NCBI GenBank assembly: GCA_902612125.1
Contig: CACMBV010000017.1
Span: forward strand, 1 to 44,944
Source: an uncultured Verrucomicrobiota bacterium
GTDB lineage: Bacteria > Verrucomicrobiota > Verrucomicrobiia > Opitutales > Seribacteraceae
Reading direction: 5' to 3'
Length of the DNA stretch: 44,944 nucleotides
The position numbers were made by a program, and so were the translations under genes. Shown one piece after another: positions 1-8,758 of this stretch (its first letter is position 1; every line of letters begins with the position of its first letter). The notes beneath the pieces are model-generated. The model did not search any database. It had not been told where the DNA came from and saw only the letters and a list, made by a program, of their open reading frames with translations.

Positions 1-253
1 TATTTTTCTTTTTCTTGATTTGTTGAAGAAACCCCAAACAACTAACCGTTAAACTTCATTTTAGGAAGGGAGTGAAAATTCCTTCGATTATGCAAAAAAA
101 TTTTAGTTTTTATTTTAAACAGCCTTTTCTCGTACCTGAGGGCCCCCACGTTGAATCATTGTGAAAAAAATATGTTCCTGCTTCTCGGTTTTATTTGGGA
201 AAAAAGACAAATTTCTCTTATCTAAAACTAGTTTCACTCCAAACCTTACTTCG

Positions 254-1711
254 ATGAAATCATTTCTATCTCTGGCTTTGTTGGGCTTTTTATTTTACTC
301 AATCAGTCTGGCTGATAAACCAAACATTGTCTTTTTTATTGCGGATGATGTATCGCAGAATGATTTCGGATGCTATGGTCACCCCGTGATCAAGACGCCA
401 AATATTGACGCTTTATCTGCCAATGGAATGCGTTTTGACAACGCTTATTTGACCACAAGCAGTTGCAGCCCCTCAAGGTGCAGCATCATCACGGGCCGTT
501 ATCCACACAATACCGGAGCTCCTGAATTGCATGTTCGTTTACCTCTGAAACAAATCCGATTTCCTGAACTTTTACGCGAGGCTGGTTATTACACTGTCCT
601 CTCGGGCAAGAATCATATGTTCGGAAATAAGGACCGTGCCTTTGATCGGATCACGGGAGGGGGAGGTCCCGGTAAGGAAGAGGATTGGGTCGGTCATGTA
701 AAGGACCGCCCCAAAGATAAACCTTTCTTCTTTTGGTTTGCCTCGACGGATGCACATCGAAACTGGAGTATCAACGAAAAAGCACCCAAGTACGATCCTA
801 AGGATGTGATTATTCCTCCCTTTATGGTCGACACTTCGATTACTCGTAAGGATCTGACGGGTTACTACCATGAAGTCAGCCGCTTTGATCATTACATCGG
901 ATTGGTGACTGCTGAGCTAAGGAAACAAGGTGTTCTTGAAAATACCATGATTGTCGTTGCTGCCGACAATGGCCGCCCTTTTCCCCGCTGCAAGTCGCGC
1001 ATGTACGACAGCGGAATCAAGACGCCTTGGGTGGTTCATTTTCCTAAGGTCATCAAAAGTCCTTCGGCTACCCAGAGCTTGATTAGTGTGATTGATCTGA
1101 GTGCCACCTGCCTGGAACTAGCTGGCTTAAAGTCTCCTGAGTGTGTTCAGGGACGAAGCTTTCTGCCTATTCTAAAAAAACCGCAGACAACCATAAGGGA
1201 AGTGGTGTTTGCGGAACACAATTGGCATGTTTACAGAAATCATGAGCGAATGGTTTGCTTTGGGGATTATTTATACATTAAGAATAATTTCCCCAACCAG
1301 CCCAATCTTTGTTACGAATCAGATGATCATTACCCGGCAGGTAAGGAACTGTGGAAAGCACATGCCGCCGGCAAGACTCAGCCGGACCAGCAACAAGTGT
1401 TTGCCAATCCGTGTCCACCCGAAGAACTCTTTCAGGTTAAGGAGGATCCTCACCAGTTAAGGAATCTGATCGATGACCAAAAGCATACCAAGGCCCTGAA
1501 GCAGGCCCGTGCACTCCTTACAAAATGGACTGAACAAACGGGAGATTCCATTCCCGCCAACCCGACTCCCAACCGTCACGACCCTCCCCGGATTGAAAAG
1601 GGAAAAATCTTACCACCAGGAAAAGCTGGGACCAGAAACCCGCATGCCGAAATGCCAGGAGCATCCGAAAACGCCGCAACGATCAATCACCCCGGCCCCA
1701 TCAAACTTTAG
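254..1711 (+). CDS. secreted type I sulfatase
   Basis: Formylglycine-dependent sulfatase that should hydrolyse sulfate esters, probably on a glycan, outside the cytoplasm. I place the start at 254 because the protein then opens with a clean Sec signal (MKSFLSLALLGF, cleavage near residue 20). An upstream in-frame GTG at 161 would add 31 residues with no signal character. The mature part begins with KPNIVFFIADD, where D31 and D32 are the usual calcium ligands. CSPSR at 71-75 is the canonical formylglycine motif, followed by the Gly-Arg of the ITGR segment. A later AADNGRP segment supplies the distal metal-binding Asp-Asn pair. About 485 residues, normal for the family. The tail (from about 440) is proline-rich and low in similarity to other sulfatases here. 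The next gene follows after 9 bases, so co-transcription with the pectate lyase is likely. The substrate cannot be read from the sequence. Confidence 0.93.
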   Translation: MKSFLSLALLGFLFYSISLADKPNIVFFIADDVSQNDFGCYGHPVIKTPNIDALSANGMRFDNAYLTTSSCSPSRCSIITGRYPHNTGAPELHVRLPLKQIRFPELLREAGYYTVLSGKNHMFGNKDRAFDRITGGGGPGKEEDWVGHVKDRPKDKPFFFWFASTDAHRNWSINEKAPKYDPKDVIIPPFMVDTSITRKDLTGYYHEVSRFDHYIGLVTAELRKQGVLENTMIVVAADNGRPFPRCKSRMYDSGIKTPWVVHFPKVIKSPSATQSLISVIDLSATCLELAGLKSPECVQGRSFLPILKKPQTTIREVVFAEHNWHVYRNHERMVCFGDYLYIKNNFPNQPNLCYESDDHYPAGKELWKAHAAGKTQPDQQQVFANPCPPEELFQVKEDPHQLRNLIDDQKHTKALKQARALLTKWTEQTGDSIPANPTPNRHDPPRIEKGKILPPGKAGTRNPHAEMPGASENAATINHPGPIKL

Positions 1712-1720
1712 TTTTCCACT

Positions 1721-3112
1721 ATGACCAAGTTGTCAGTAATGATATTGCTCACAGGACTCTTTACAGGGTGTGGGAAAAACGATTTCATTATTGATAGTTT
1801 GGATCAGGTATCACTAAAAGATGTAGAGATCATCGCTTTTCCCGGAGCCGAAGGTGCAGGCAAGTTTACCAATGGAGGCAGGGGCGGGGATGTCTACCAT
1901 GTAACAACACTCCGTGACTCGGGCACCGGATCCTTTCGGCAAGGAATCGAATCAATCGAGGGACCGCGTACTATCGTATTTGATCTCAGCGGCACGATCA
2001 GGTTGAAAAATGATATCAAGATCAAAGACGTGTCTTACCTGACCATTGCTGGGCAGACGGCACCTGGAAAAGGGATAACCTTTGCGGACCGAGGACTGCG
2101 GATCGATAATTGCAGTCATATCATCGCACGGTATTTTCGCATCCGCCTTGGTGATGAAAACAAGCCCCATGGAACAAGCCCGGATTGCATCACGATCGAA
2201 TACAGTAATCACATCATTCTCGATCACCTTTCCTTAAGCTGGGGCATTGACGGAAACGGCGATTTCCGGGGACTCAAGCATTCGACTCTCCAATGGCTGA
2301 TCTTCAGTGAGGCCCTTCACGACAGCCTGCATGAAAAGGGTCCACATGCGATGTGCACCTCATTTCGGGAGAGTGCGGGGTTTGCGACCTTGCATCACAA
2401 CATCTACGCAAGTAGCCGAAACCGGCACCCATCCACCGCAGGGGGATCCCAAGTCATGGAGTTTGTTAACAACCTCAATTACAACTGGAGCGGTTATCAC
2501 AATCTGTCGGGCGAGCAGTACAACCTGCTCAACAATTACTACAAGACCGGTCCGATCAAGGGGAGCAGGCTTCCCATCCGCTATAAATCAAAGGCTCTCA
2601 AGTCAGTATCCCACGGATACCTCTCAGGGAATCACTTTGAAGGGTTGCCTGACGAATACAATCAAGACAACTACGCAGCGATGGACTATGAATCTTTGGG
2701 AACGGATGGAAAATACAGAGGCACCACTCGGGGGTTTTTCGAGACATTCGATCGTTTTGACGCAGGTAAGTACAAGTTGACCTCAATTGAATCAGCTCAA
2801 GATGCATACGAGTCGTGCCTCAAGCATAGTGGTTGCTCCCTTGTACGTGATGCCGTAGACGAACGTCTGATTGAAAGCATAGGAAACAATACAGGGAAAG
2901 TGATTGATTCTCAGGACGAAGTCGGAGGTTGGGACAGGTATCAATCAATTGTACGCCCGTCTCATTTCGATACGGACGGGGATGGCATGGCCGACGAATG
3001 GGAAAGGGCGTTGGGCTTGGATCCTAATGACCCATCCGATGGGAATGATGATCGCAGTAACAACGGCTTTACTAATCTTGAAGAGTACTTGAACAGTTTG
3101 GTAACCCAGTAA
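1721..3112 (+). CDS. pectate lyase-like lipoprotein (PL1 type)
   Basis: Parallel beta-helix polysaccharide lyase, probably cleaving pectin or polygalacturonate by beta-elimination. The N-terminus (MTKLSVMILLTGLFTGC) is a lipoprotein signal with the lipid-acceptor Cys at 17. The first strand region has the PL1-type opening AFPGAEGAGKFTNGGRGG followed by VYHVTTLRDSGTGSFRQ. The central part has helix-like repeats (TIAGQTAPGKGI, ILDHLSLSWG) typical of secreted PL1 members. The last 40 residues hold DTDGDGMADEWERALGLDP, an Asp-rich calcium-binding TSP3-like motif that often ends secreted enzymes in this phylum. It lies 9 bases after a sulfatase and 5 bases before a permease. A surface-anchored pectin-like lyase beside a sulfatase suggests a sulfated uronic-acid polysaccharide. 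The family call is firm; exact substrate is inference. Confidence 0.88.
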   Translation: MTKLSVMILLTGLFTGCGKNDFIIDSLDQVSLKDVEIIAFPGAEGAGKFTNGGRGGDVYHVTTLRDSGTGSFRQGIESIEGPRTIVFDLSGTIRLKNDIKIKDVSYLTIAGQTAPGKGITFADRGLRIDNCSHIIARYFRIRLGDENKPHGTSPDCITIEYSNHIILDHLSLSWGIDGNGDFRGLKHSTLQWLIFSEALHDSLHEKGPHAMCTSFRESAGFATLHHNIYASSRNRHPSTAGGSQVMEFVNNLNYNWSGYHNLSGEQYNLLNNYYKTGPIKGSRLPIRYKSKALKSVSHGYLSGNHFEGLPDEYNQDNYAAMDYESLGTDGKYRGTTRGFFETFDRFDAGKYKLTSIESAQDAYESCLKHSGCSLVRDAVDERLIESIGNNTGKVIDSQDEVGGWDRYQSIVRPSHFDTDGDGMADEWERALGLDPNDPSDGNDDRSNNGFTNLEEYLNSLVTQ

Positions 3113-3117
3113 ATCAG

Positions 3118-3984
3118 TTGCAGGCTAATTTACTTCTTCTTACAACCGCTCTCATTTGGGGATTTGGGTTTGTGGCCCAGCGGATGGGGATGGATCACTT
3201 GGGCCCCTATGCTTTTAATGTGTGTCGTTTTTTGGTGGGAGCTCTTTCTCTTCTAACGCTAATATTTTTCTTGAGGAAAAAAGAGAGTGGTTCCATTGAA
3301 CTCAATCCATCCCTTTGGAAGTTTTCGATATTTGCCGGTTTTGCACTCTTTGGGGGAGCAACCCTTCAGCAGGTGGGTATTCAATATACCACTGTGGGCA
3401 AGGCCGGTTTCATTACCGGCCTGTATGTGGTGATCGTCCCCATTCTCGGACTATGTCTCCGACAGAAAATCGGAAGGTGGACCGTCATTGGATGCATCTT
3501 GGCCGTGCTGGGTCTTTATTTCCTCAGCATCAAGCAGGACTTTTCCATGGGATGGGGGGAGACTCTGGTTCTTATCGGAGCGTTTTTCTGGGCAGTGCAT
3601 GTGCAGGTCATTGGCGCTGCCAATAAACGAAACCTCAACCCGATCAAATTAGCACTTGTTCAGTATCTCGTCTGTGCCGCTCTTAATTTGTTACTCAGCT
3701 TGCTTTTTGAAACTTTTCTTTTTGATCAAGTAATCCTTGCCTCGGGAGCCATCCTTTATGCAGGTATAGTTTCAGTGGGTATTGCTTTTACATTACAGGT
3801 TATAGCTCAAAAAAAGGTCGATCCCAGTAGGGCAGCGATCATTCTCAACCTGGAAGCAGTCTTTGCGGTACTGGCGGGCTGGCTCTTTTTTGCCGAAATC
3901 CTGTCGGAGCCTGAATTTTTGGGTTGTCTTCTGATGTTTGCCGGCATGATGCTATCGCAACTCCCCTCGAAAAAGAAGCAATGA
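3118..3984 (+). CDS. EamA/DMT-family transporter
   Basis: Inner-membrane drug/metabolite transporter superfamily protein with two EamA repeats (about residues 5-135 and 145-280) and ten predicted hydrophobic segments. The opening [20 protein letters not shown] and the mid-protein LGLYFLSI and [10 protein letters not shown] segments are typical of the family, as is the second-repeat end [19 protein letters not shown]. The start is a TTG only 5 bases after the lyase stop; no ATG fits the first membrane segment, so translation is probably coupled to the upstream gene. At 288 residues it has the usual length. The substrate is unknown; members move amino acids, nucleosides or other metabolites. 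Whether it serves the glycan genes is not shown by the sequence. Confidence 0.9.
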   Translation: MQANLLLLTTALIWGFGFVAQRMGMDHLGPYAFNVCRFLVGALSLLTLIFFLRKKESGSIELNPSLWKFSIFAGFALFGGATLQQVGIQYTTVGKAGFITGLYVVIVPILGLCLRQKIGRWTVIGCILAVLGLYFLSIKQDFSMGWGETLVLIGAFFWAVHVQVIGAANKRNLNPIKLALVQYLVCAALNLLLSLLFETFLFDQVILASGAILYAGIVSVGIAFTLQVIAQKKVDPSRAAIILNLEAVFAVLAGWLFFAEILSEPEFLGCLLMFAGMMLSQLPSKKKQ

Positions 3985-4006
3985 ACTCCCCAAAATAGGA
4001 TACACA

Positions 4007-4780
4007 ATGAATAGTCATGAAATAGATTACGAATTGATTGGCGACGATATGCAAATCGTCGAAATCGAATTGGATCCCCGTGAGACGGTGGTCGCGGAAG
4101 CGGGAGCCATGAATTACATGGAAGAAGAGATCACTTTTGAGGCAAAGATGGGCGATGGGTCCCAACCCAATCAGGGATTGTTTGGAAAATTGCTGGATGT
4201 GGGCAAACGTGCCCTTACCGGAGAATCGATTTTCATGACGCACTTCACCAATAAGGGGGTGGGCAAGAGAAGGGTCAGCTTTGCCGCCCCATATCCGGGT
4301 AAAATCATTTGCGTCGATCTTCCCATGTATCAGGGCAGTCTTCTCTGTCAAAAGGATGCTTTTCTCTGTGCCGCCTTTGGTACTCAAGTCTCCATCGCTT
4401 TACAAAAGAGATTGGGAGCCGGATTTTTCGGGGGGGAAGGATTTATCCTGCAAAAGCTTTCTGGAGATGGAAAGGCCTTCGTGCATGCCGGAGGGACTGT
4501 AGTGAAAAAGGAACTAAATGGAGAGACCCTCCGGGTGGATACCGGTTGCATCGTGGCTTTTGAAGAAAGCATAAAATACGACATACAAATGGCAGGCGGC
4601 TTGAAGTCGATGGTTTTTGGAGGCGAAGGGCTCTTTCTTGCCACTCTAAGCGGGTTCGGAACGGTTTGGATGCAAAGTCTTCCCTTTTCCCGCTTGGCGG
4701 ATCGGATCATCCAGTCCGCCCCAAGTGGCGGAGGTAAAGCCAAGGGAGAAGGATCCCTGCTTGGAGGATTAGGCCGCTAG
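4007..4780 (+). CDS. AIM24/TIGR00266 family protein
   Basis: Member of the widespread AIM24-like (TIGR00266) family of about 220-260 residue cytoplasmic proteins whose biochemical role is not settled. Recognised by [21 protein letters not shown] near the N-terminus, the FTNKG stretch, and the internal [17 protein letters not shown] and [20 protein letters not shown] repeats, the paired Gly-rich turns of this beta-sandwich fold. The C-terminal Ser/Gly-rich tail ([20 protein letters not shown]) is also usual for the family. No signal peptide. It starts 22 bases after the transporter and is probably the last gene of the same run. Nothing in it ties it to glycan use. Confidence 0.88.
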   Translation: MNSHEIDYELIGDDMQIVEIELDPRETVVAEAGAMNYMEEEITFEAKMGDGSQPNQGLFGKLLDVGKRALTGESIFMTHFTNKGVGKRRVSFAAPYPGKIICVDLPMYQGSLLCQKDAFLCAAFGTQVSIALQKRLGAGFFGGEGFILQKLSGDGKAFVHAGGTVVKKELNGETLRVDTGCIVAFEESIKYDIQMAGGLKSMVFGGEGLFLATLSGFGTVWMQSLPFSRLADRIIQSAPSGGGKAKGEGSLLGGLGR

Positions 4781-4787
4781 GTCGACG

Positions 4788-4921
4788 GAGACTGACCTTT
4801 AGGTGGAAGATGCGGAACGATAAATTAATTTCAGGAAATGGTCGATGAATTGACCAAAATGAAGGCTCATTACCCGGTGAAGGAAGCTAAAGTATTGAAG
4901 CCTGTAATTCCCTGGGTTTAA
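4788..4921 (+). pseudogene. sulfatase C-terminal remnant
   Basis: Between two intact genes, the reading ETDL, a TAG stop at 4800-4802, VEDAER, then a TAA and a frame change into MVDELTKMKAHYPVKEAK (ATG at 4838, stop 4919-4921) matches the pattern of a sulfatase C-terminus: the 'x-DL-(A)-x-x-x-x-ER' segment, then a final helix ending in K-A-x-x-P-V-K. Only this tail survives and the catalytic part is absent. The last 28 codons (4838-4921) are still open and their TAA overlaps the ATG of the next gene (TAATG), so they may act only as a short leader peptide. The assignment is by pattern on a short stretch, so confidence is moderate. Confidence 0.5.
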
Positions 4922-5898
4922 TGAGTTTCATGACCTCTCATATGTTATTATGCGTTCCTATTTTCTTGTTCGTTTTTTTTTATCAAGGCAAAGCATATGA
5001 TCCACTTGAGACTTTTGAGAGCATTGAGACTCTTGACCGGACGATGAAGGATAAATCCCGTGACCGTTCGATACCCCTAAGATTTTACTTTCCTGAGGGA
5101 AAGACAAATTCCCCGGTAATCCTATTTAGCCATGGGCTTGGAGGAAGCCGGAATGGATGTTCGTATTTGGGAAAACATTGGGCAGGTCGTGGATATGTCG
5201 TAGTATTTATGCAGCATGTCGGGAGTGATGAATCGGTTTGGAAAGATGTGGGTCCCCTTCGCCGAATGTTTGCTCTTAAGAAAGCCGCCTCCTCCAAGAA
5301 TTTTATGCTTCGGGTGAAGGATGTTTCCGCCGTTTTGGATCAACTGGAAAACTTGAATCAAGAATCGGATTCGCCTTTATCCGGCAAGTTGGATCTTTCA
5401 AGAGTTGGCATGTCCGGTCACTCATTTGGTGCACTGACGACTCAAGCGGTTTCTGGAGAGAAAATTCCCCTCTTAGCAAGCGTGACCGAGCCACGAATCA
5501 AGGCTGCGATGCCATTGAGTCCGGGTAGTCGAAAGATGGTCAGTCCCGATGAAGCGTTTGGGGAGGTCAGTGTTCCCTGGTTATTGATGACGGGCACTCA
5601 TGATCTCGTATCGATCGGTGGGCAAACCATTGATTCCCGTCTAGCCGTCTTTCCGGCTCTTCCGAGGGGGAATCATTATGAGCTTGTTTTGCACAAAGCA
5701 GAACACTCGGCCTTCAATGACAAGGCTTCTCCTAAGGATAAACTTCCCCGAAACCCAAATCATCATCGGGTAATTCTTGGACTGAGTGCTGCCTTCTGGG
5801 ATGCGTATCTCAGAAACGATGCAGAGGCAAAGTCGTGGTTAAATGGAGATTCTTCAAAGGACATCTTGGAGAAGCAGGACCGATGGCAGAAAAAATAA
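4921..5898 (+). CDS. secreted alpha/beta hydrolase, dienelactone-hydrolase-like
   Basis: Serine hydrolase of the alpha/beta fold, closest in appearance to the predicted dienelactone hydrolase/PAF-acetylhydrolase-like group. A signal sequence (LLCVPIFLFVFFY) ends near residue 25. SHGLGGSRNGCSYLGKHWAG marks the oxyanion-hole region and GHSFGA (about residue 166) is the nucleophile elbow GxSxG. LMTGTHDLV provides the acid-residue region and HKAEHSAF the catalytic His near the C-terminus. Probably acts on an ester substituent of a glycan or another small ester outside the cytoplasm. The ATG overlaps the stop of the preceding short open stretch. An in-frame ATG at 4930 is an alternative start that keeps the signal. 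Substrate unknown. Confidence 0.85.
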   Translation: MSFMTSHMLLCVPIFLFVFFYQGKAYDPLETFESIETLDRTMKDKSRDRSIPLRFYFPEGKTNSPVILFSHGLGGSRNGCSYLGKHWAGRGYVVVFMQHVGSDESVWKDVGPLRRMFALKKAASSKNFMLRVKDVSAVLDQLENLNQESDSPLSGKLDLSRVGMSGHSFGALTTQAVSGEKIPLLASVTEPRIKAAMPLSPGSRKMVSPDEAFGEVSVPWLLMTGTHDLVSIGGQTIDSRLAVFPALPRGNHYELVLHKAEHSAFNDKASPKDKLPRNPNHHRVILGLSAAFWDAYLRNDAEAKSWLNGDSSKDILEKQDRWQKK

Positions 5899-5923
5899 GC
5901 GAATCCAGTACTTAGTTCTTTTC

Positions 5924-6559
5924 TTAGAGTGCCTTTACTTTGATATTTTTTACCAGAACCGTACTGCCTGGGTCATGGGCTTGCAGACCGATCGTTCCTT
6001 TTGAAAGTCTGCGGGTTCCCTTGGCATCCTTGCTTTCATTGTAGACCACCACGGTTTTGCCGTCCACTTTGGTTTCAACGCGTTTTCCTTTTACGATGAT
6101 TTCGTAATGGAACCATTCATTGTCCTTGGCTGGTGCTTCGAGATTCTTTTTTACAATGTATACGCTGCCTGTTTTGACGGGATCCTTTTGGGTTTGATTG
6201 ATCTGTGCCTCATGTCCGACTGGCCAGCCCCTGTCCTGATATTGGGTGTGGAAAAAGATTCCTCCGTTTGACCCCGGTTTGGTCATCACATCAGCCTTGA
6301 AATGAAAATCGGTCATGTCCTTGCCCTTACCGGTGTAATAGACCATCGATGGTTTGCCGTGACACTTGATCGCACCGTCCTTGACGGAAATACTCTGCGG
6401 ATTCCATTTATCGATTTTCCAATTGTTTAGGTTCTTCCCGTTAAACAAAAGTTTCCAACCATCCGCTTTTTCGGATTTGGATAGGGCATTGTCAGATGCG
6501 GATAGTACGGTGGCAAATGAGAAAAGGACTAGGAGAAGAGAAGGGGTTAATTTTTTCAT
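5924..6559 (-). CDS. secreted DUF1080 protein (3-keto-disaccharide hydrolase type)
   Basis: DUF1080 (LamG/concanavalin-like) protein. Members of this family have been linked to hydrolysis of 3-keto-glycosides, and many in this phylum are secreted. Start chosen at 6559 (MKKLTPSLLLVLFSFATVLSA), which gives a Sec signal; an in-frame upstream ATG adds 12 residues that do not look like a signal. Hallmarks: GWKLLFNGKNLNNWKID at the N-terminus of the domain, SNGGIFFHTQYQDRG with the conserved G-G-I-x-F core, HEAQINQT, and NEWFHYEIIVKGKRVETKVDGK toward the end. 211 residues, a single-domain version. It is convergent with the hydrolase at 4921-5898, with only 25 bases between the stops. Exact substrate not determinable. 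Confidence 0.9.
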   Translation of the reverse strand: MKKLTPSLLLVLFSFATVLSASDNALSKSEKADGWKLLFNGKNLNNWKIDKWNPQSISVKDGAIKCHGKPSMVYYTGKGKDMTDFHFKADVMTKPGSNGGIFFHTQYQDRGWPVGHEAQINQTQKDPVKTGSVYIVKKNLEAPAKDNEWFHYEIIVKGKRVETKVDGKTVVVYNESKDAKGTRRLSKGTIGLQAHDPGSTVLVKNIKVKAL

Positions 6560-6722
6560 TCGAAAACGGATATTGAAAGGTTTAGGGAAAAGCAATCGCC
6601 CAGTTAAATTCTTAGATTTTTAAATAAGAGTGGTTCTTGCAAAAATCTTTTTTAAGAAACAATTCAACAAATAGGGTCATGACTATTGATAAATCCAAAT
6701 ACTTAATCCAAGAATGTTTTAA

Positions 6723-7244
6723 GTGAGTAGATTTCTTTATGTGGTTATTTTTCTAGTTCATCCGTTCTGCTTCGCTGAAAAGTAGCCCGAACTGTCCGAA
6801 GAAACCTAAAAGCAACTCGTGGCCTTGGTTGAGGCAAACGATTATGTCGCCGTAGTCGAAATAAACAAAGGTACATTCACAGGGGCATTCATGGTGCACG
6901 ACAAAGTCAAGGTCTTGGCCGAACTCAAGGGGAAGCTGGGCACCACCGTTCTTTTCTCTTCGATTAACGCAGACAAAAATGCACTCTCCCCGGTCATTGA
7001 ACCACCAAAGAACCGGCTGCCGATTCTTACGCCCGGTACCTATTTTACTATGGTTGAAGCTCACGAGATCACCAATTCGTTTTTGGATATCAAGGTTCCT
7101 TTCTTTGGAAGGGTGGGGAAGCCCCCTAGAAGTTTCAACTATTTCATCCTTCACAATAATAATGATCATCGTGCATGGCCCGTTGATTACGACGAAGCGA
7201 ATTGCCTTCGCACACTCGCAGGGAAAAGTACCAGTTCTGATTAG
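6723..7244 (+). pseudogene. secreted protein gene interrupted by two in-frame stops
   Basis: One frame runs from a GTG at 6723 through a convincing signal peptide (SRFLYVVIFLVHPFCFAEK), then meets TAG at 6783-6785, PELSEET, TAA at 6807-6809, and continues without interruption for 145 codons (KQLVALVEANDYVAVVEI onward) to a TAG at 7242-7244. The frame stays coherent on both sides: charged helix after the signal, then a mixed alpha/beta body with GTFTGAFMVHDKVKVLAELKG. The simplest reading is an exported protein of about 173 residues damaged by two point mutations (for example AAG/CAG to TAG and AAA to TAA). A GTG at 6819 could still give a 141-residue product without a signal. I do not recognise the family. 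A 138-residue frame on the opposite strand is judged to be a shadow. Confidence 0.55.
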
Positions 7245-7306
7245 TAGTTATGAGAAAATAATCAAAAGATAGAAAAAGTGTCATGAATCAAAATACGGAG
7301 GTATAA

Positions 7307-7630
7307 ATTGAGTTTAAAGTCATAATACTACTAATCTTTATGATCAGTCTTATGAGTATAAATATCTTCTCTAAAAATAATAATCCGTCTAATCACATTC
7401 ATATTTTTCGCGAAGGGCGGACTGAATTTGGCGTCTGCACCACATCTCAGGATTGGTGTTGGAAAACTTTTTTAAAGGATGGAATAACGGAATATCCGAT
7501 CCTTGAATTCATTGCGATTTACAAAAGTAAGTGTGGCAGGCCAGCAACCATCAAGTTTTACACTAAACAAGAATTACCGAAGGGGTGCAGTTGCTCTTTG
7601 TGCGTAATGAAAATGTCATTCGGTCATTAA
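7307..7630 (+). CDS. small Cys-rich exported protein, possible ATT start
   Basis: Not recognised. The usual start would be ATG 7340, but that lies inside a hydrophobic run. Reading upstream in frame to 7307 gives EFKVIILLIFMISLMSINIFS, a complete signal-peptide-like segment, directly after a strong Shine-Dalgarno GGAGG at 7297-7301 with 5 bases spacing. The codon at that place is ATT, and a TAA lies just before it, so either ATT is used as a rare start or an ATG was mutated. The mature part is about 85 residues with paired cysteines (CTTSQDWC, KGCSCSLC). Its last 19 codons overlap, in another frame, the remnant of a sigma factor gene, so the original C-terminus may have been lost. It could be a dying gene rather than a working one. 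Confidence 0.4.
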   Translation: MEFKVIILLIFMISLMSINIFSKNNNPSNHIHIFREGRTEFGVCTTSQDWCWKTFLKDGITEYPILEFIAIYKSKCGRPATIKFYTKQELPKGCSCSLCVMKMSFGH

Positions 7631-7800
7631 TTCGGGTGTTGTAGCCTTCTTTGTCGGATGCAGACGATGTCCTTCAAGAGACCTTTTTGACGGATTCGCG
7701 AAAGGCATCCAGTTTTGAAATCGGAACGAATTTTACGGCCTGGGCATGCTGGATTGCCTGTCTGAAGGTACTCCATCTGAAAAGATGGAAATTTTTGTAA
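7573..7800 (+). pseudogene. ECF sigma factor remnant
   Basis: Reading one frame from 7573 gives ITEGVQLLFVRNENVIRSLIRVL, a TAG at 7642-7644, then PSLSDADDVLQETFLT, RKASSFEIGTNFTAWA and CWIACLKVL before a TAA at 7798-7800. This is the sigma-70 region 2 pattern of the ECF factors common in Planctomycetota and Verrucomicrobiota: (L)-x-P-x-x-x-D-A-x-D-V-L-Q-E-T, then W-R-K-x-x-x-F-x-P-G-T-N-F-x-A-W-A-x-x-I-A. The W of WRKA and the ATG start (ATT here) are gone, one stop is present, and region 4 is absent. So a regulatory gene has been cut to its first 75 codons. It sits directly before the ThuA gene at 7824 and may once have controlled the local operon. Confidence 0.72.
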
Positions 7801-7823
7801 AACCCCAATAAGATTTTTCCGTC

Positions 7824-8696
7824 ATGATATTTAAATCACTCTTTCTTTCCTTCTTTGCATGTGCTCTCTCTTTTCTGCATGGAGAAAAACCACATGCGTT
7901 ATTTGTTGTGGGTACTCATCATTATTCCCCCCAGAAATCGATGCCGATGCTCGCATCCGAAATCGAGCGTCTCGGTTTTAAGACAACCGTAATAAACCCG
8001 GAGTGGGATCCTGAAAAAGACGATAGGGGATTGCCGGGTTTGGAAGCATTGAAAAAAGCAGACTTAGCCATTTTCTATACCCGGTTTTTAAAAATTGATG
8101 ATCAACAACTCGTTCATATCACCGATTACCTGAAGTCAGGAAAGCCAGTGGTGGGTTTTCGGACGAGCACGCACGGTTTTAATTATCCGGATGAACATCC
8201 CAATCAAAAGTGGAACGATGGGTTTGGCCGGGATGCTCTTGGTTCACCCTACCGCATTCATCTCAGTGGTCCCACTCGCCTGAAAGTGGAGCAGCGGAGG
8301 AATAAACACCCGGTTTTTACCGGTGTTCAAGCTGATGAAAATTGGGAATCCCGGGGTACGCTCTATCTGACCAAAATGGAAAAAGGAACCACACCTCTTT
8401 TATTGGGGACTGGGCACCCAAGGGACAAAAAAGCTGCAGTACGAACAAACCGATTTGGTACGCATCATCTTAAGCCGGAAATGACGGATGTGGTGGCATG
8501 GACATGGACAAACAAATGGGGAGGAAGAACTTTTTCCACTTCCCTCGGTCATCTTAATGATTTTGGGGATCCCAACTCGGTAAGATTGATAATTAACGGG
8601 ATGTTTTGGGCGGCTGATCAGGAAGTTCCAAGTGCGGATACAAAGATCAATACCTTCGAAATTACATCTTCAAAGAAAAAGAAAAAATCAAAGTAA
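7824..8696 (+). CDS. secreted ThuA-like protein
   Basis: ThuA (trehalose-utilisation-like) domain protein with the class I glutamine amidotransferase-like fold. Members sit in sugar catabolism clusters, and their reaction is not well defined. A Sec signal covers residues 1-20 (FKSLFLSFFACALSFLHG). The domain opens with HALFVVGTHHYSPQKSMPMLASEIERLG, followed by LKKADLAIFYTRFL and VGFRTSTHGFNYP, where the Cys of true amidotransferases is missing, as is usual for this group. TSLGHLNDF near residue 237 is the family's late G-H motif. The Lys-rich tail (SSKKKKKSK) resembles tails of other exported proteins in this window. It is followed after 62 bases by a sulfatase and a DUF1080 gene in the same direction, a likely operon. 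Confidence 0.87.
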   Translation: MIFKSLFLSFFACALSFLHGEKPHALFVVGTHHYSPQKSMPMLASEIERLGFKTTVINPEWDPEKDDRGLPGLEALKKADLAIFYTRFLKIDDQQLVHITDYLKSGKPVVGFRTSTHGFNYPDEHPNQKWNDGFGRDALGSPYRIHLSGPTRLKVEQRRNKHPVFTGVQADENWESRGTLYLTKMEKGTTPLLLGTGHPRDKKAAVRTNRFGTHHLKPEMTDVVAWTWTNKWGGRTFSTSLGHLNDFGDPNSVRLIINGMFWAADQEVPSADTKINTFEITSSKKKKKSK

Positions 8697-8758
8697 TGTA
8701 AACTTCTGAACTGCGTCTATTCGGGTGACCTAGAAACATGAGCTTATATTTCCAAAAG

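Noticed and set aside
6753..7169. 138-residue frame on the minus strand opposite the broken exported gene
   Set aside because: The plus-strand frame has a signal peptide and a coherent body; the minus-strand frame has unusual composition (IIIIV start, Cys clusters) and looks like its shadow.
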